Source: Polyangium sp. 6x1 (GTDB taxonomy: Bacteria > Myxococcota_A > Polyangia > Polyangiales > Polyangiaceae). From it: a DNA stretch of 64,000 bases. The position numbers and the translations under genes were made by a program. The notes beneath the pieces are model-generated. The model saw only the letters and a list, made by a program, of their open reading frames with translations, ran no database searches and was not told the origin of the DNA. Of the stretch, positions 26,199 through 34,882 are shown piece by piece; position 1 is the stretch's first letter; the number at the start of each line of letters is the position of its first letter. The stretch covers positions 186,001-250,000 of the forward strand of contig NZ_JARZHH010000005.1 in NCBI RefSeq assembly GCF_029946515.1, read 5' to 3'.

Positions 26199-27950
26199 TC
26201 ATTTCGCAGCGATTGCAAGCCTCGCAGCCGCATCTGTGCTCACGAGACGGACGTGTGGAGGCAAGAGCTTGGCAAGTGTGAGGAAGGAGTTCTGCAATGT
26301 GAGCCCTCCATCGCTCGTCATGTAGACCCAGGTGACCGTGCCCTTGGGGTAGCCACCGAGCTCGTCGGCCATTCGTTGTGGAGTCAGGCGATATTGGTCC
26401 GTGTCGCTATCGACGCCTCGCCATTCGCGCGGCCGGAACAAGGCGAGCTTGGCTCCGTCTGCGCCGGTCAGCACTTCAAAGAATTGGTCCTCCGGCCACC
26501 ACGTGAATGCTGGTAAGAGATAGGGCACGTTCATGGGGAACACGCCACGAATGGAGCCTCCTGCTGTTGCGTATTTTGGCAAGAAATGATCCTCGGCATC
26601 GTGCCAGGTCCCCAACCAGTCCCAATGGACCACACCCGTAAGGCCGAGGATGCACGCGTCCTCTTGCGTCGCTTTCACGAATACGTCTTGCTCACTTTCG
26701 GCCAACGACGATGGATACGCGTAGAGATGCCCGCTGGGTGGCAGGACGAAGTAATCCTTGCCCGTGCGATGGCTCTGCTCGTAATACCAACCGAGCAAAT
26801 CGGGAGCGAGAGAGGTGAGATGCGGAGAGATACTCCACGTCAGCGGTGGACAGGCATCGGGCTTCGCCTCGCAATCGGCGATCCGTTGCTGGAACCAGTC
26901 GTGGCGCGTGGTCATGAGGTATTGAATGTTGTCGCCATCCCCGACGACGAACGCAACGTAGGTCTTGTTCGGGTCGTAGGTCAGAGATTCGGGCTCATTT
27001 TGCACGACCGCACCCGATCCCGTTATCGGAGGCGTGCGTGTGGTGAAGAACGAGAGATTGCCTGCCTCGCTGGCGACGGCGCCCATGTTGCGGGAGTCCA
27101 GGCAGAGTGTTTGTGCCTCGTACAGATACCCGCCCGCGACATTCCACGAATTGTTGTACCCATACACGCCGAGCGGCGTTGCCCAGTTGCCCGCGTTGAC
27201 GATGCTGCTGAGTAGCTCTTTCTCTGGGTTCCCGTCGACGCAACCATTCACGAGAAAAACCACGAACAGTCTCTGTGAGAAAACGAAGTCCACGAGCGCA
27301 GGTTTCATTTCCTGCGTCATCGCTGGAGACGCGTTGTCTTGAGGATCTGGTTCGTACCCGGGGTTGAGCATCGCCAGGCCAGTTGTCTGCTTGGCGTACG
27401 TATCGAAGACGTACTTGGTCGCCAGTGCTGGGGTGTTTTTATCCGAAAATTCTGCGATCGCGTCGAACGCGGGGTTATCACAGAGAATGTTCAGGCTGCC
27501 GTCCACGGGCACTGCGCCGAGCGCCGCAGCCACGGTGAGAATGTTCGGGAGCAGCGATTGTTGGCTTTTGTAGTCGTAACGAACGCACGCGGGGAAGGTC
27601 GCGGCGCAAGAGTCGAGGAATTGTTGTGCGTCGAGGGTCGCGGTTGGGACGGCGCCGAGATCGTTCAGCCACGTCATATCGTGCGGATCTGCGTCGATGT
27701 ACACCGACCCGCCTGCGCTGCGATTATGCAGCCCGGCGCATGCCTGCAACGCGAGCGCAACTGGCGGCGGTGTGCCGGGCTCGACGTGCACCACCGTAAA
27801 CGGCCCGGGCAGAGGCTTCGGCACCGATGTGTCGTAGGGGGTGCACGCGGGAGGAGGTGGCTCTGCGGGATCCGGCGTGCTGCAAGAGGAGGCGAGCGCC
27901 CCGCACAGCGACAACAGCAGCGGGGCAGGCACTAACTTTGGATTCAGCAT
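26199..27950 (-). CDS. GxGYxYP-family putative glycoside hydrolase, lipoprotein
   Basis: 583 aa from ATG at 27950, preceded by AGGTGA at correct spacing (a GTG three codons upstream is possible). Lipoprotein signal with ASSCS. The architecture follows the GxGYxYP family: an N-terminal domain, then the signature region GVYGYNNSW, and a C-terminal barrel with KTYVAFVVGDGDNIQYL and WSISPHL. The family is placed with putative glycoside hydrolases; substrate unknown. Base composition is clearly less GC-rich than neighbours in parts of this gene, which may mean recent acquisition. Confidence 0.78.
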   Translation of the reverse strand: MLNPKLVPAPLLLSLCGALASSCSTPDPAEPPPPACTPYDTSVPKPLPGPFTVVHVEPGTPPPVALALQACAGLHNRSAGGSVYIDADPHDMTWLNDLGAVPTATLDAQQFLDSCAATFPACVRYDYKSQQSLLPNILTVAAALGAVPVDGSLNILCDNPAFDAIAEFSDKNTPALATKYVFDTYAKQTTGLAMLNPGYEPDPQDNASPAMTQEMKPALVDFVFSQRLFVVFLVNGCVDGNPEKELLSSIVNAGNWATPLGVYGYNNSWNVAGGYLYEAQTLCLDSRNMGAVASEAGNLSFFTTRTPPITGSGAVVQNEPESLTYDPNKTYVAFVVGDGDNIQYLMTTRHDWFQQRIADCEAKPDACPPLTWSISPHLTSLAPDLLGWYYEQSHRTGKDYFVLPPSGHLYAYPSSLAESEQDVFVKATQEDACILGLTGVVHWDWLGTWHDAEDHFLPKYATAGGSIRGVFPMNVPYLLPAFTWWPEDQFFEVLTGADGAKLALFRPREWRGVDSDTDQYRLTPQRMADELGGYPKGTVTWVYMTSDGGLTLQNSFLTLAKLLPPHVRLVSTDAAARLAIAAK

Positions 27951-28169
27951 GATGGTCACCTTTCCTTGGATTCATCATGCTCCTCCGCGGCGCATGAGGG
28001 TCGTGCGATGAGGTTGCACGCTTCGATTTGTGCATCCGAGCAGCTGGTCAGTTTGTCGTCTCTTGTTTTGGGTAGAGGAGGAGTGGTTTCCCCTTCATTC
28101 TATTGCTTTACCCGGGATCCACGTCGACCACACGCGGGCGAGATCACGATCGGTTCAAATGAACCTCGC

Positions 28170-28271
28170 GGTAGCGGCAGCGGAAGCGGAAGCGGAAGCG
28201 GAAGCGGCAGCGGCAGCGGCAGCGGCAGCGGTAGCGGAAGCGGTAGCGGAAGCGGCAGCGGAGGCGGAAGC
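28170..28271. repeat. (GGNAGC)n hexanucleotide array 2, 17 units
   Basis: 102 bp of GGTAGC, GGCAGC, GGAAGC and one GGAGGC hexamers, in the 428-bp spacer between the GxGYxYP gene and the Cys-rich lipoprotein gene. Same unit and orientation as arrays 1 and 3. The rest of the spacer (27951-28169 and 28272-28378) shows no gene. Confidence 0.9.
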
Positions 28272-28378
28272 CGGTACCGCTCAACTTTGATCACCCCGCG
28301 ACAAGGACGGTGAAGCGCATACGCCGAGCCCATGGCCGCCGCCCGGGCCGCGCGGGCTGCGGTCTCCACCGCGGAAGC

Positions 28379-29191
28379 TTACCGGCCGAGCTTGTCGTGG
28401 GCTTCTGATTCGCAGCGATCGAGGCAGGCGTGATTGATCTCCACGCAACGATTCTCGCATGCGTTGTCGTGGCGACAGCGGTTCTGGCAGTACAGCCCTT
28501 CACGCTTGCAGTTCGCCGCGCACTGCTCCATGTCGCGCACGACGTGCTGCTCTTGCTTCTGGCGCTCGATGCGCGCGTTGTTCGCTTCGACCTGGGCACC
28601 GAGGCGGCGCTCATTCTCGGCTTGATACCAGGTGACCAGCTCGGGGCTCATCCATGCCATCTCGCCCTCGGGCGACAGCGCGTTCATGTTCTTCCGGCAC
28701 GTTGCGATCATCGCGAGCTTGTCGTCGTCGTTGTGCAACACAGGGACCGTCTTCGCGCACACCGGGCCGACGAGGTCGGGCCGGTTCTGCTGACCGTACG
28801 CTTCGATCAGCGCCTTGCCCGCGATCTCGTTGGGACCCATCTCGAACGACCGGTGGTACTCGGCGTAGGCGTCCCGCGGCTTGCCGGAGTCGAGGAGCAA
28901 CGTCGCGCGCCACGCGACGAGCGTCGGCGCGTCGACCCCGGCCGTCGGAATCGCGCGATCGATCACGGAGATCGCGTCACTGGCGTTGGTCGCGCCGAGC
29001 TCGGCTCGCTTGCGGTAGTCACCGGCCTTGTACGCCTCGTGGACCGCGGAGGCGTATTCCTGTGCCTGGCGCGCGCCGGGGATGCGGGCCTCCTCCTTCG
29101 CCGTCCGCACGCGTTGCATGCGAGCTTTTGTCGCGGAGTGGCCACAGGACACGAGAAGCAAGAGGGGCAGAGCACGGAGAAGGGCACGCAT
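28379..29191 (-). CDS. Lipoprotein with Cys-rich C-terminus
   Basis: 270 aa from ATG at 29191. Signal with lipobox LVSC near residue 16. The middle is helical and repeat-like (TPR-like: DAYAEYHRSFEMGPNEI, ALIEAYGQQNRPDLV). A coiled-coil segment (ERRLGAQVEANNARIERQKQ) leads to a C-terminal block of about ten cysteines (EQCAANCKREGLYCQNRC, ENRCVEINHACLDRC), likely disulfide-bonded or metal-binding. Unknown family; envelope location. Confidence 0.7.
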   Translation of the reverse strand: MRALLRALPLLLLVSCGHSATKARMQRVRTAKEEARIPGARQAQEYASAVHEAYKAGDYRKRAELGATNASDAISVIDRAIPTAGVDAPTLVAWRATLLLDSGKPRDAYAEYHRSFEMGPNEIAGKALIEAYGQQNRPDLVGPVCAKTVPVLHNDDDKLAMIATCRKNMNALSPEGEMAWMSPELVTWYQAENERRLGAQVEANNARIERQKQEQHVVRDMEQCAANCKREGLYCQNRCRHDNACENRCVEINHACLDRCESEAHDKLGR

Positions 29192-29428
29192 GGTGGATGG
29201 GTTCCCAGTTATCTCGACTGAGGTCCGGGAGGCAAGCCCTCCGGTGTTCACATTCGCGGGAAGGAGCATCTGGCCGGCTGGCGAGGGCTCGCCTGGCGCT
29301 CCGGGAGCCAGGAGGGAGCTCGCCGCGAGGTGCGGGGATCGCGGCGGCTGTAAATGTTCTACCGCGTCGCGTGAAGCCGAATGGCGCACTGGTCGATGTG
29401 CGCGCAGCATTGCGAGGTTCGGAGTAGC

Positions 29429-29518
29429 GGTAGCGGAAGCGGTAGCGGAAGCGGCAGCGGAAGCGGCAGCGGCAGCGGCAGCGGAAGCGGCAGCGGCAGC
29501 GGCAGCGGCAGCGGCAGC
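29429..29518. repeat. (GGNAGC)n hexanucleotide array 3, 15 units
   Basis: 90 bp of GGTAGC, GGAAGC and GGCAGC hexamers in the 375-bp spacer between the Cys-rich lipoprotein gene and the PHM-like gene. Third array with the same unit and strand sense within 3.7 kb. Nothing else is seen in 29192-29566. Confidence 0.9.
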
Positions 29519-29566
29519 AACGCTCCGCTCCTCCTTCAAATCCGCAATGAGCCTCCTACGTCCGAA

Positions 29567-30796
29567 TCACTTCGCGAGGCAGGCGTCGAGCTCCGTCTTG
29601 CAGACCACCCCCGGATCCTGGTCCGGGCCGGCCTTCTTCAGCAAGCAACGCAACGCATCGGAGAACTCCCGCGAGACCGCGGCGTCGGAGCTCGTCACGC
29701 AGGGCGTGATCTCCTGGCCTGCGCTGAGGGCCTGCTGCACGCAGCCGAACGACTCGGCGCACGTCGCCTTGCCATTGCCCACCCACTCGGCGCCGATGAA
29801 GTTCGGCTGGCCGGCGACGTCGGGCTCGGCGCGGCAATGCGCCGTCGCCGGGTCGGCCGGGTAATACGAGCCGAGGATCATGCACATCTCGTCCGTCGAG
29901 CGCGGCCCCTCGAACACGTCCCTCGTCTCCGCGTTCGAGTAGTCACACCAGTAATCGAACCACGCGCCGGCCTTGACCTTCAGACCCTCGCCGAAATCCT
30001 TGACGGTCACGTTCTCCCACTCGGTGCTCGTATAGAACGGATCCGCCTGCCCGACGATCGACGCGGCATACCCGACGCCGCGCGCGTGCATGTGCGATTG
30101 CACGTTCGCGATCGTGATGTCCGTGTGCACCGGGCATCGCATGCGCGCGCGGCCCTGGGCCTGCGCCCCGACGTAGATGAAGGGATTGTAGATGAAGAGG
30201 AGGTCGCCCTCCGTCTTCACCTCGGCCTCGGGGACCGTGTAAAGGTTCACCCGGACCTCGGGCTCGATGACGTTCATCGAGGCGTTGATGTAATGCGCGT
30301 TCATGAGGAGCACGGCGCCTGGGCGCACCTTCATGGCCACGCCCTCGGGGAAGCGCAGCATGGAGTCGCCGTCGGCGTTCTGCGAGCCGGCGACGAGCTT
30401 CTCCACCTCCCAGCCGTCGGTCGCACCTTCGGAGCAATCGAACACGCCGCTCGTGTCGACGACCGTCCCGTCGTCTTTCTGGGTCGGGATGTCGTCGTAG
30501 CTCGTCTGGAAGAGCAGGAAGTGGTGGCTCCCCTTCGAGTAGCGCACCTCGTCACGGTTGACGAAGAGCCCCTCTGCGGGCGCCTTCACGAACATGCAAT
30601 GCTCGGCCTCGGTGCCGGGGTCGAGCTTCGTGACCATCTTGAATTGCACGCCTTTGCCCGCTTCCGGGGGCGCGAGCAGCTCGTGCCCAGGTTGCCCGGG
30701 TTCCGCGGGCTCCGAGCCGCCACAGCCCATGAGGGCCGGCAGGGCGAGGGTGAGGGACGGGATGGCGGTCTTGAAGAAGAAGTTGCAAAGATTCAT
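29567..30796 (-). CDS. Type II copper monooxygenase-like (PHM/DBH family) lipoprotein
   Basis: 409 aa. Lipoprotein signal (lipobox MGC, Cys25). Both copper sites of the peptidylglycine hydroxylating monooxygenase fold appear to be present: CuH site His91-His92 (SHHFLLF) and His168 (NAHY); CuM site His235/His237 (SHMHARG) and Met304 (DEMCMILGSYYP). Eukaryotic relatives hydroxylate peptides or catecholamines using ascorbate; bacterial members are mostly uncharacterised. A Cys-rich tail of about 80 residues is additional. Exported, so it would act in the periplasm or on the surface. Confidence 0.85.
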   Translation of the reverse strand: MNLCNFFFKTAIPSLTLALPALMGCGGSEPAEPGQPGHELLAPPEAGKGVQFKMVTKLDPGTEAEHCMFVKAPAEGLFVNRDEVRYSKGSHHFLLFQTSYDDIPTQKDDGTVVDTSGVFDCSEGATDGWEVEKLVAGSQNADGDSMLRFPEGVAMKVRPGAVLLMNAHYINASMNVIEPEVRVNLYTVPEAEVKTEGDLLFIYNPFIYVGAQAQGRARMRCPVHTDITIANVQSHMHARGVGYAASIVGQADPFYTSTEWENVTVKDFGEGLKVKAGAWFDYWCDYSNAETRDVFEGPRSTDEMCMILGSYYPADPATAHCRAEPDVAGQPNFIGAEWVGNGKATCAESFGCVQQALSAGQEITPCVTSSDAAVSREFSDALRCLLKKAGPDQDPGVVCKTELDACLAK

Positions 30797-30960
30797 GGAT
30801 GTCCGTGTGGGTGACCGGTGGTTTCCCGGATCGCGAAGAATGGGTGCCCGAGAGGACGCTTGCCCCTCTGTTCCCGGTCGCGGGAAAAACGTTCATCGGT
30901 CTCGCAACAGGCCGCCACCCGTCACCGTCACACTTTCCCCTCTCCCCCCCATACATCCGC

Positions 30961-32097
30961 ATGCGCCGCATTCTCCTCGCCTTCGCTCTCCTCGCCGCCT
31001 GCCGCCCCGAGCCCCCGCCGTCCGTCGTCGCCGCCCCTGAGCCCGTGAGCACCACGCTGGCCCTTGGCCGCGCCTTCTCTTGCCTCCTCACCGCGCGCGG
31101 TCAGGTGCGCTGCTGGGGCATGAACGACGCCGGACAGTGCGGCGGCGACGGGCTCGGCGGCGTGCTGGCCCTCGCCGCCGGCCCCGAGCACGCCTGCGCC
31201 GTGCAGGAGGACGCCCTTTGGTGCTGGGGGAAGAACGATCACGGGCAGCTCGGCGACGGTATCCGCTCCGAACGCCCGAGCCCCGTCCTCGTGCGCGCCA
31301 TGGGCCGCGCCGGCGAGCACATCCAGCACGCCAAGACCCAGCCGGTGCTCACGCGTGACAGCTCGTGCTTCTTCTGGTCCGAGGAGTATTCAGGCTCCTT
31401 CGCGGCGTGCACCGGCGCGCACCACGATATGGACATCTTCCGCCTCACGGGACGCGGCCCCGCGCCGCCGTGCCCGACGGGGACGCTTTGCTCCAAGGTA
31501 TACAGTGCGAGTGGCGCTGCCTTCGAATCGGCGCTGTGCACGCTGAGCGACGTCAACGGCGTGCCACGCGTCGCCTGCCCGTTCGGGCCGCCGAACCTCG
31601 CACCGCGACAGCCCGAACGCGACTTCGGATCGCAGGACGACGGCAAGACCGTGCACGTGCTCGCGCTGGGGCGCGATTTCGCGTGCGGGCTCGGGGAGGG
31701 CGGCGTGCTCTGCTGGGGGAGCAACGCGCGTGGCCAGCTCGGCCGGGGGGCGCCCGCCGCCACGAGGGATCCGCTGCCGGTCGTCGGAATGGCGGGCGTG
31801 GTGGCGCTGTGCGCGGGCGCGGAGCACGCGTGCGCGCAGAAGGCCGATGGCCGCGTGCTTTGCTGGGGTGACGGGCGCCGCGGGCAGCTTGGGACGGGTG
31901 ATTCCGTGACCGCAGGGATGGCGGTGGAGGTGCCCGCCGCGGCGGGCGCGAAGGCGATCGGCTGCGGCGAGGCGCATACCTGCGCGGCCTTCGCGGACGG
32001 GCGCGTCGTGTGCTGGGGCGCGGATGAATCGGGGCAATCGAGCGGCAGCGGGAAGGGGCCCATCGCGGCGCCGAGGGAGGTGGTGTTCTCGCAATGA
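30961..32097 (+). CDS. RCC1-repeat lipoprotein
   Basis: 378 aa from ATG at 30961; upstream in-frame codons lack a plausible start. Lipoprotein signal (LLAACRP). At least five RCC1-type blade motifs are visible, each of the form VxCWGxNxxGQ(L/C)G (VRCWGMNDAGQCG, LWCWGKNDHGQLG, VLCWGSNARGQLG, VLCWGDGRRGQLG, VVCWGADESGQ), giving a beta-propeller. Each blade carries a Cys pair. Surface RCC1 proteins are expanded in myxobacteria; binding partner unknown. The stop overlaps nothing downstream but the next gene starts 78 bp later. Confidence 0.85.
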   Translation: MRRILLAFALLAACRPEPPPSVVAAPEPVSTTLALGRAFSCLLTARGQVRCWGMNDAGQCGGDGLGGVLALAAGPEHACAVQEDALWCWGKNDHGQLGDGIRSERPSPVLVRAMGRAGEHIQHAKTQPVLTRDSSCFFWSEEYSGSFAACTGAHHDMDIFRLTGRGPAPPCPTGTLCSKVYSASGAAFESALCTLSDVNGVPRVACPFGPPNLAPRQPERDFGSQDDGKTVHVLALGRDFACGLGEGGVLCWGSNARGQLGRGAPAATRDPLPVVGMAGVVALCAGAEHACAQKADGRVLCWGDGRRGQLGTGDSVTAGMAVEVPAAAGAKAIGCGEAHTCAAFADGRVVCWGADESGQSSGSGKGPIAAPREVVFSQ

Positions 32098-32174
32098 CAC
32101 CCAAGAGCAAACTCCCGCCGCCGTTTCCGCGCTGCGACGGTTGCCTGCCGCGCGGGACGCGTGGTAGGGCCCAG

Positions 32175-33758
32175 ATGATTCGGCCCATGCACTCCTTGCG
32201 TGTCCTCGTCGCCGTCCTGCTCATGGCTGGCTGCAATTCCGCAAGCCAGACGAACCGGTCATCCCCCTCGTTACCCCCGACCGCGGCGCCGGCATTCGTG
32301 GATGCCTCCGCGAAGCCCCGTGAGATTGTCGTGGAGCGAGGGACTGTCAGGAGTGAGAGCGGCGCCGTTGTGCCTTACGAGATCGGCACCTTGTATGTGC
32401 CCGAGAACAGGCGAAACCCCGGCAGCCGCCTGATCGGCGTCGGCTTTGCCCGCATCAAGGCGCCTCAGCCCACGGGCGCGCCGCCAGTGTTCTGGCTGCC
32501 GGGGGGGCCCGGTCTCAGCGTGCTTGGTGCATTCACCGAAGAGGCTGAAAAGGGCCGACTGCGGTCCTGGCTGACCTTCGGCGCCGTCGCTGACCTGGTC
32601 GTGATCGAACAGCGCGGTTATACGCGTCGCGGCGAAATGCTCGAGGCGACCAGCGAAGCCTTGCCCTTGGATCAGCCTGGTTCGGCCCGCGCGGAAGCCG
32701 AGGCCATGCGCGCGCTCGCCAGGGCGGCCATTGCCGCGAACCCCGACAAGGACCTCTCGGGCTACGACATCGGTGAATTCGCCGCGGACGTGGACGACCT
32801 TCGCCGGGCGCTCGGTTATGACAGGATCAGCCTGTTCGGAGGGAGCTTCGGCTCTCAGTGGAGTCTGGCGGTGATGAGACTCCATCCCGAGATCGTCGCG
32901 CGCGCGGTGCTGTCGGGCGTGGAGCCGTTGAACAATGGCTATGACATGCCCTCGCACGTGTTCGCGGCGCTGCAGCGTATCGCTGACGACGCCGACCGTG
33001 ATCCTGGGCTCGCGCCTTATCTGCCCGCGGGCGGATTGATGGGAGCCGTGCGCGCCCTGCGCCTCCGTTTCGCCGAGGATCCGGTGCGCGTGCAGGTCGA
33101 CGACGAGGCCGGACGAAAGCGCACGGTGGTTCTAGGGTCGGAAGACCTTCAGCTCGCCCTGCTTTCGCATACGCAGGAAGGCGAGCGATGGCCGGCGTTC
33201 CTCCTGTCGCTCTATCACGGGCACTACGAAGCCTGGGCACGCGAAGTCATCGAAGAGCGCCAGGCGAGCAAGACGAAGCTGATCGGGCCCCTGGTCGACA
33301 GCAGCCTGGGCGTCACGGCCGCCCGCGAGCGCGAGCTTCGGAGCGATCCGGCCGTCGAGATGCTGGGCACATGGAACTTCGAGTCGAACATCGCTTCCGC
33401 GCCCGATTGGCCGACCCGCGACATGGGTGATGCGCTGAGAGAGCCGGTCGAGAGCGCGATCCCGGTGTTGTTCGTGCACGGCGATTGGGATACCTCGACG
33501 CCGATCGAAAATACCCGGAGCCTGCTGCCTCATTTCCCGAACGGCCATGCGATCTTCGTCCATCGCGCCGGCCACGACGGCACGTTCTACCAGCTTCGCG
33601 AAGACCCGGCGGCGAAGCAGGCGGTCTATGAATTCCTCAGGACCGGCAAGAGGGAAAACCTCCCCGTCGAGCTGGCGTTGCAGGTGCCCAAGTTCGAGCT
33701 GCCACCGTTTGCCCCACCCGCGCGCGACGGGAAAGGGAAAGAGCAGGGGCGCAAATGA
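32175..33758 (+). CDS. Alpha/beta-hydrolase lipoprotein
   Basis: 527 aa from ATG at 32175 (AGGG five bases upstream); ATG at 32187 is an alternative. Lipobox MAGC. Catalytic triad of the alpha/beta-hydrolase fold: nucleophile Ser in LFGGSFGSQ (GxSxG), acid in VHGDWDTSTP, and His in HRAGHDGTF; an oxyanion-type LPGGPG motif precedes it, as in proline iminopeptidase/TAP-like enzymes. Probably a periplasmic peptidase or esterase. DNA around here is slightly less GC-rich than neighbours. Confidence 0.85.
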   Translation: MIRPMHSLRVLVAVLLMAGCNSASQTNRSSPSLPPTAAPAFVDASAKPREIVVERGTVRSESGAVVPYEIGTLYVPENRRNPGSRLIGVGFARIKAPQPTGAPPVFWLPGGPGLSVLGAFTEEAEKGRLRSWLTFGAVADLVVIEQRGYTRRGEMLEATSEALPLDQPGSARAEAEAMRALARAAIAANPDKDLSGYDIGEFAADVDDLRRALGYDRISLFGGSFGSQWSLAVMRLHPEIVARAVLSGVEPLNNGYDMPSHVFAALQRIADDADRDPGLAPYLPAGGLMGAVRALRLRFAEDPVRVQVDDEAGRKRTVVLGSEDLQLALLSHTQEGERWPAFLLSLYHGHYEAWAREVIEERQASKTKLIGPLVDSSLGVTAARERELRSDPAVEMLGTWNFESNIASAPDWPTRDMGDALREPVESAIPVLFVHGDWDTSTPIENTRSLLPHFPNGHAIFVHRAGHDGTFYQLREDPAAKQAVYEFLRTGKRENLPVELALQVPKFELPPFAPPARDGKGKEQGRK

Positions 33759-33776
33759 ATCCTGGCGAAGCCGGCG

Positions 33777-34871
33777 TCATCGCTTGCTCGCTTTGGGGGC
33801 CTTGATCGGCAGGTACCCGAGAACCGCCGGCTCGAGCGCGTCCCAGCGCGCCGCGTACGTGGCCCCGATCTTCGCGGCGTATTCATAAGCCGCGGCGCCC
33901 ACGGCAAAGGCGCTCGGCAGGGCAAGCGGGACGCCCGCCTTGTGGTGCTCGTTGCCCACGTCGAGCACGGCGCGCCCTCGCGTCCAGCGGAAATGGGCGC
34001 CCGACACCGACCGATACAGCGCCGTGGCTCGCACCTGGAAGGAGAGCCCGTCGCGCGTGTACGTGAGATCGAGCTCGCCCCCGTCCGACTTCACCTTGTA
34101 AGCGGCGTTCGGCTCCGAAAAACCATTCGACCGCAGCGTGGCGCCGATGTCCCGCTCGATCGCGGCCACGAACGGCGCGAAGACTTCGGTGAGGTCCCGC
34201 AGCTTGCGATCCCGGGAGACCGGCTCCGCGAACACGTTGAAGCTCGTGACGACACACGCCACCTCGCCGGCAGCGTCGATGCCGAAATAGGTCGCATACG
34301 TCCCGTCACCGTCTCCCGAGCGGAACATCATCACGTTTTCGCCCGTGCTCCCGTGGGGCCGATGATCCACCCACCGGCCTCCATTCGCGCGGAGCTCGGG
34401 GGACACGACGTCGTAGTAGCTCCCATACGAGGGCCCCTGCGCCTTTTGGCGCGCGGCGTCCGCATCGCGGAGGTGACGCAGGGCGACCTCGTCGGCGAAG
34501 CAGCCGAGCCCCGCGTCGACGGGATAACCGAAGAACCGCAGCTCGCCGAGCGTCGCCGCATTCTGCCCGGCGAGGGTGGCGAGCTCGAAATGGTCGATGG
34601 CCGCGCTCCGCAGGCGGATCTCGGCGAATCCGATCACCGATCCCTCTTTCGCGATGAAGAGATGAACCGGGTATTTCCCCGGCGCGAGGAGGCGCTCGAA
34701 CGCGGGCCGCTCGGGCTGCATCATCGGATCGCAGGCCACGAGGCGCCCCGTGGTGATCACGATCTCGCCGGCGTGAAGGACCTCCTTGACGCCGGCGGCC
34801 TTCTTGCCGGCGAGGTGGGCCGTGCGAATCGGAAGGAACGAGCGGGGGAGCGCGTAGCGGGGTTCGTTCAT
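33777..34871 (-). CDS. DUF4241 domain protein
   Basis: 364 aa from ATG at 34871. The first 220 residues match DUF4241, with FFGYPVDAGLGCFADE and WVDHRPHGSTGENVMMF. The C-terminal 120 residues are a separate alpha/beta region (ELDLTYTRDGLSFQVRATA). Cytoplasmic, no signal peptide. It starts 11 bp after dhaM on the same strand, so it is probably the last gene of the dha operon. Function unknown. Confidence 0.78.
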   Translation of the reverse strand: MNEPRYALPRSFLPIRTAHLAGKKAAGVKEVLHAGEIVITTGRLVACDPMMQPERPAFERLLAPGKYPVHLFIAKEGSVIGFAEIRLRSAAIDHFELATLAGQNAATLGELRFFGYPVDAGLGCFADEVALRHLRDADAARQKAQGPSYGSYYDVVSPELRANGGRWVDHRPHGSTGENVMMFRSGDGDGTYATYFGIDAAGEVACVVTSFNVFAEPVSRDRKLRDLTEVFAPFVAAIERDIGATLRSNGFSEPNAAYKVKSDGGELDLTYTRDGLSFQVRATALYRSVSGAHFRWTRGRAVLDVGNEHHKAGVPLALPSAFAVGAAAYEYAAKIGATYAARWDALEPAVLGYLPIKAPKASKR

Positions 34872-34882
34872 GGGGCGAAACC

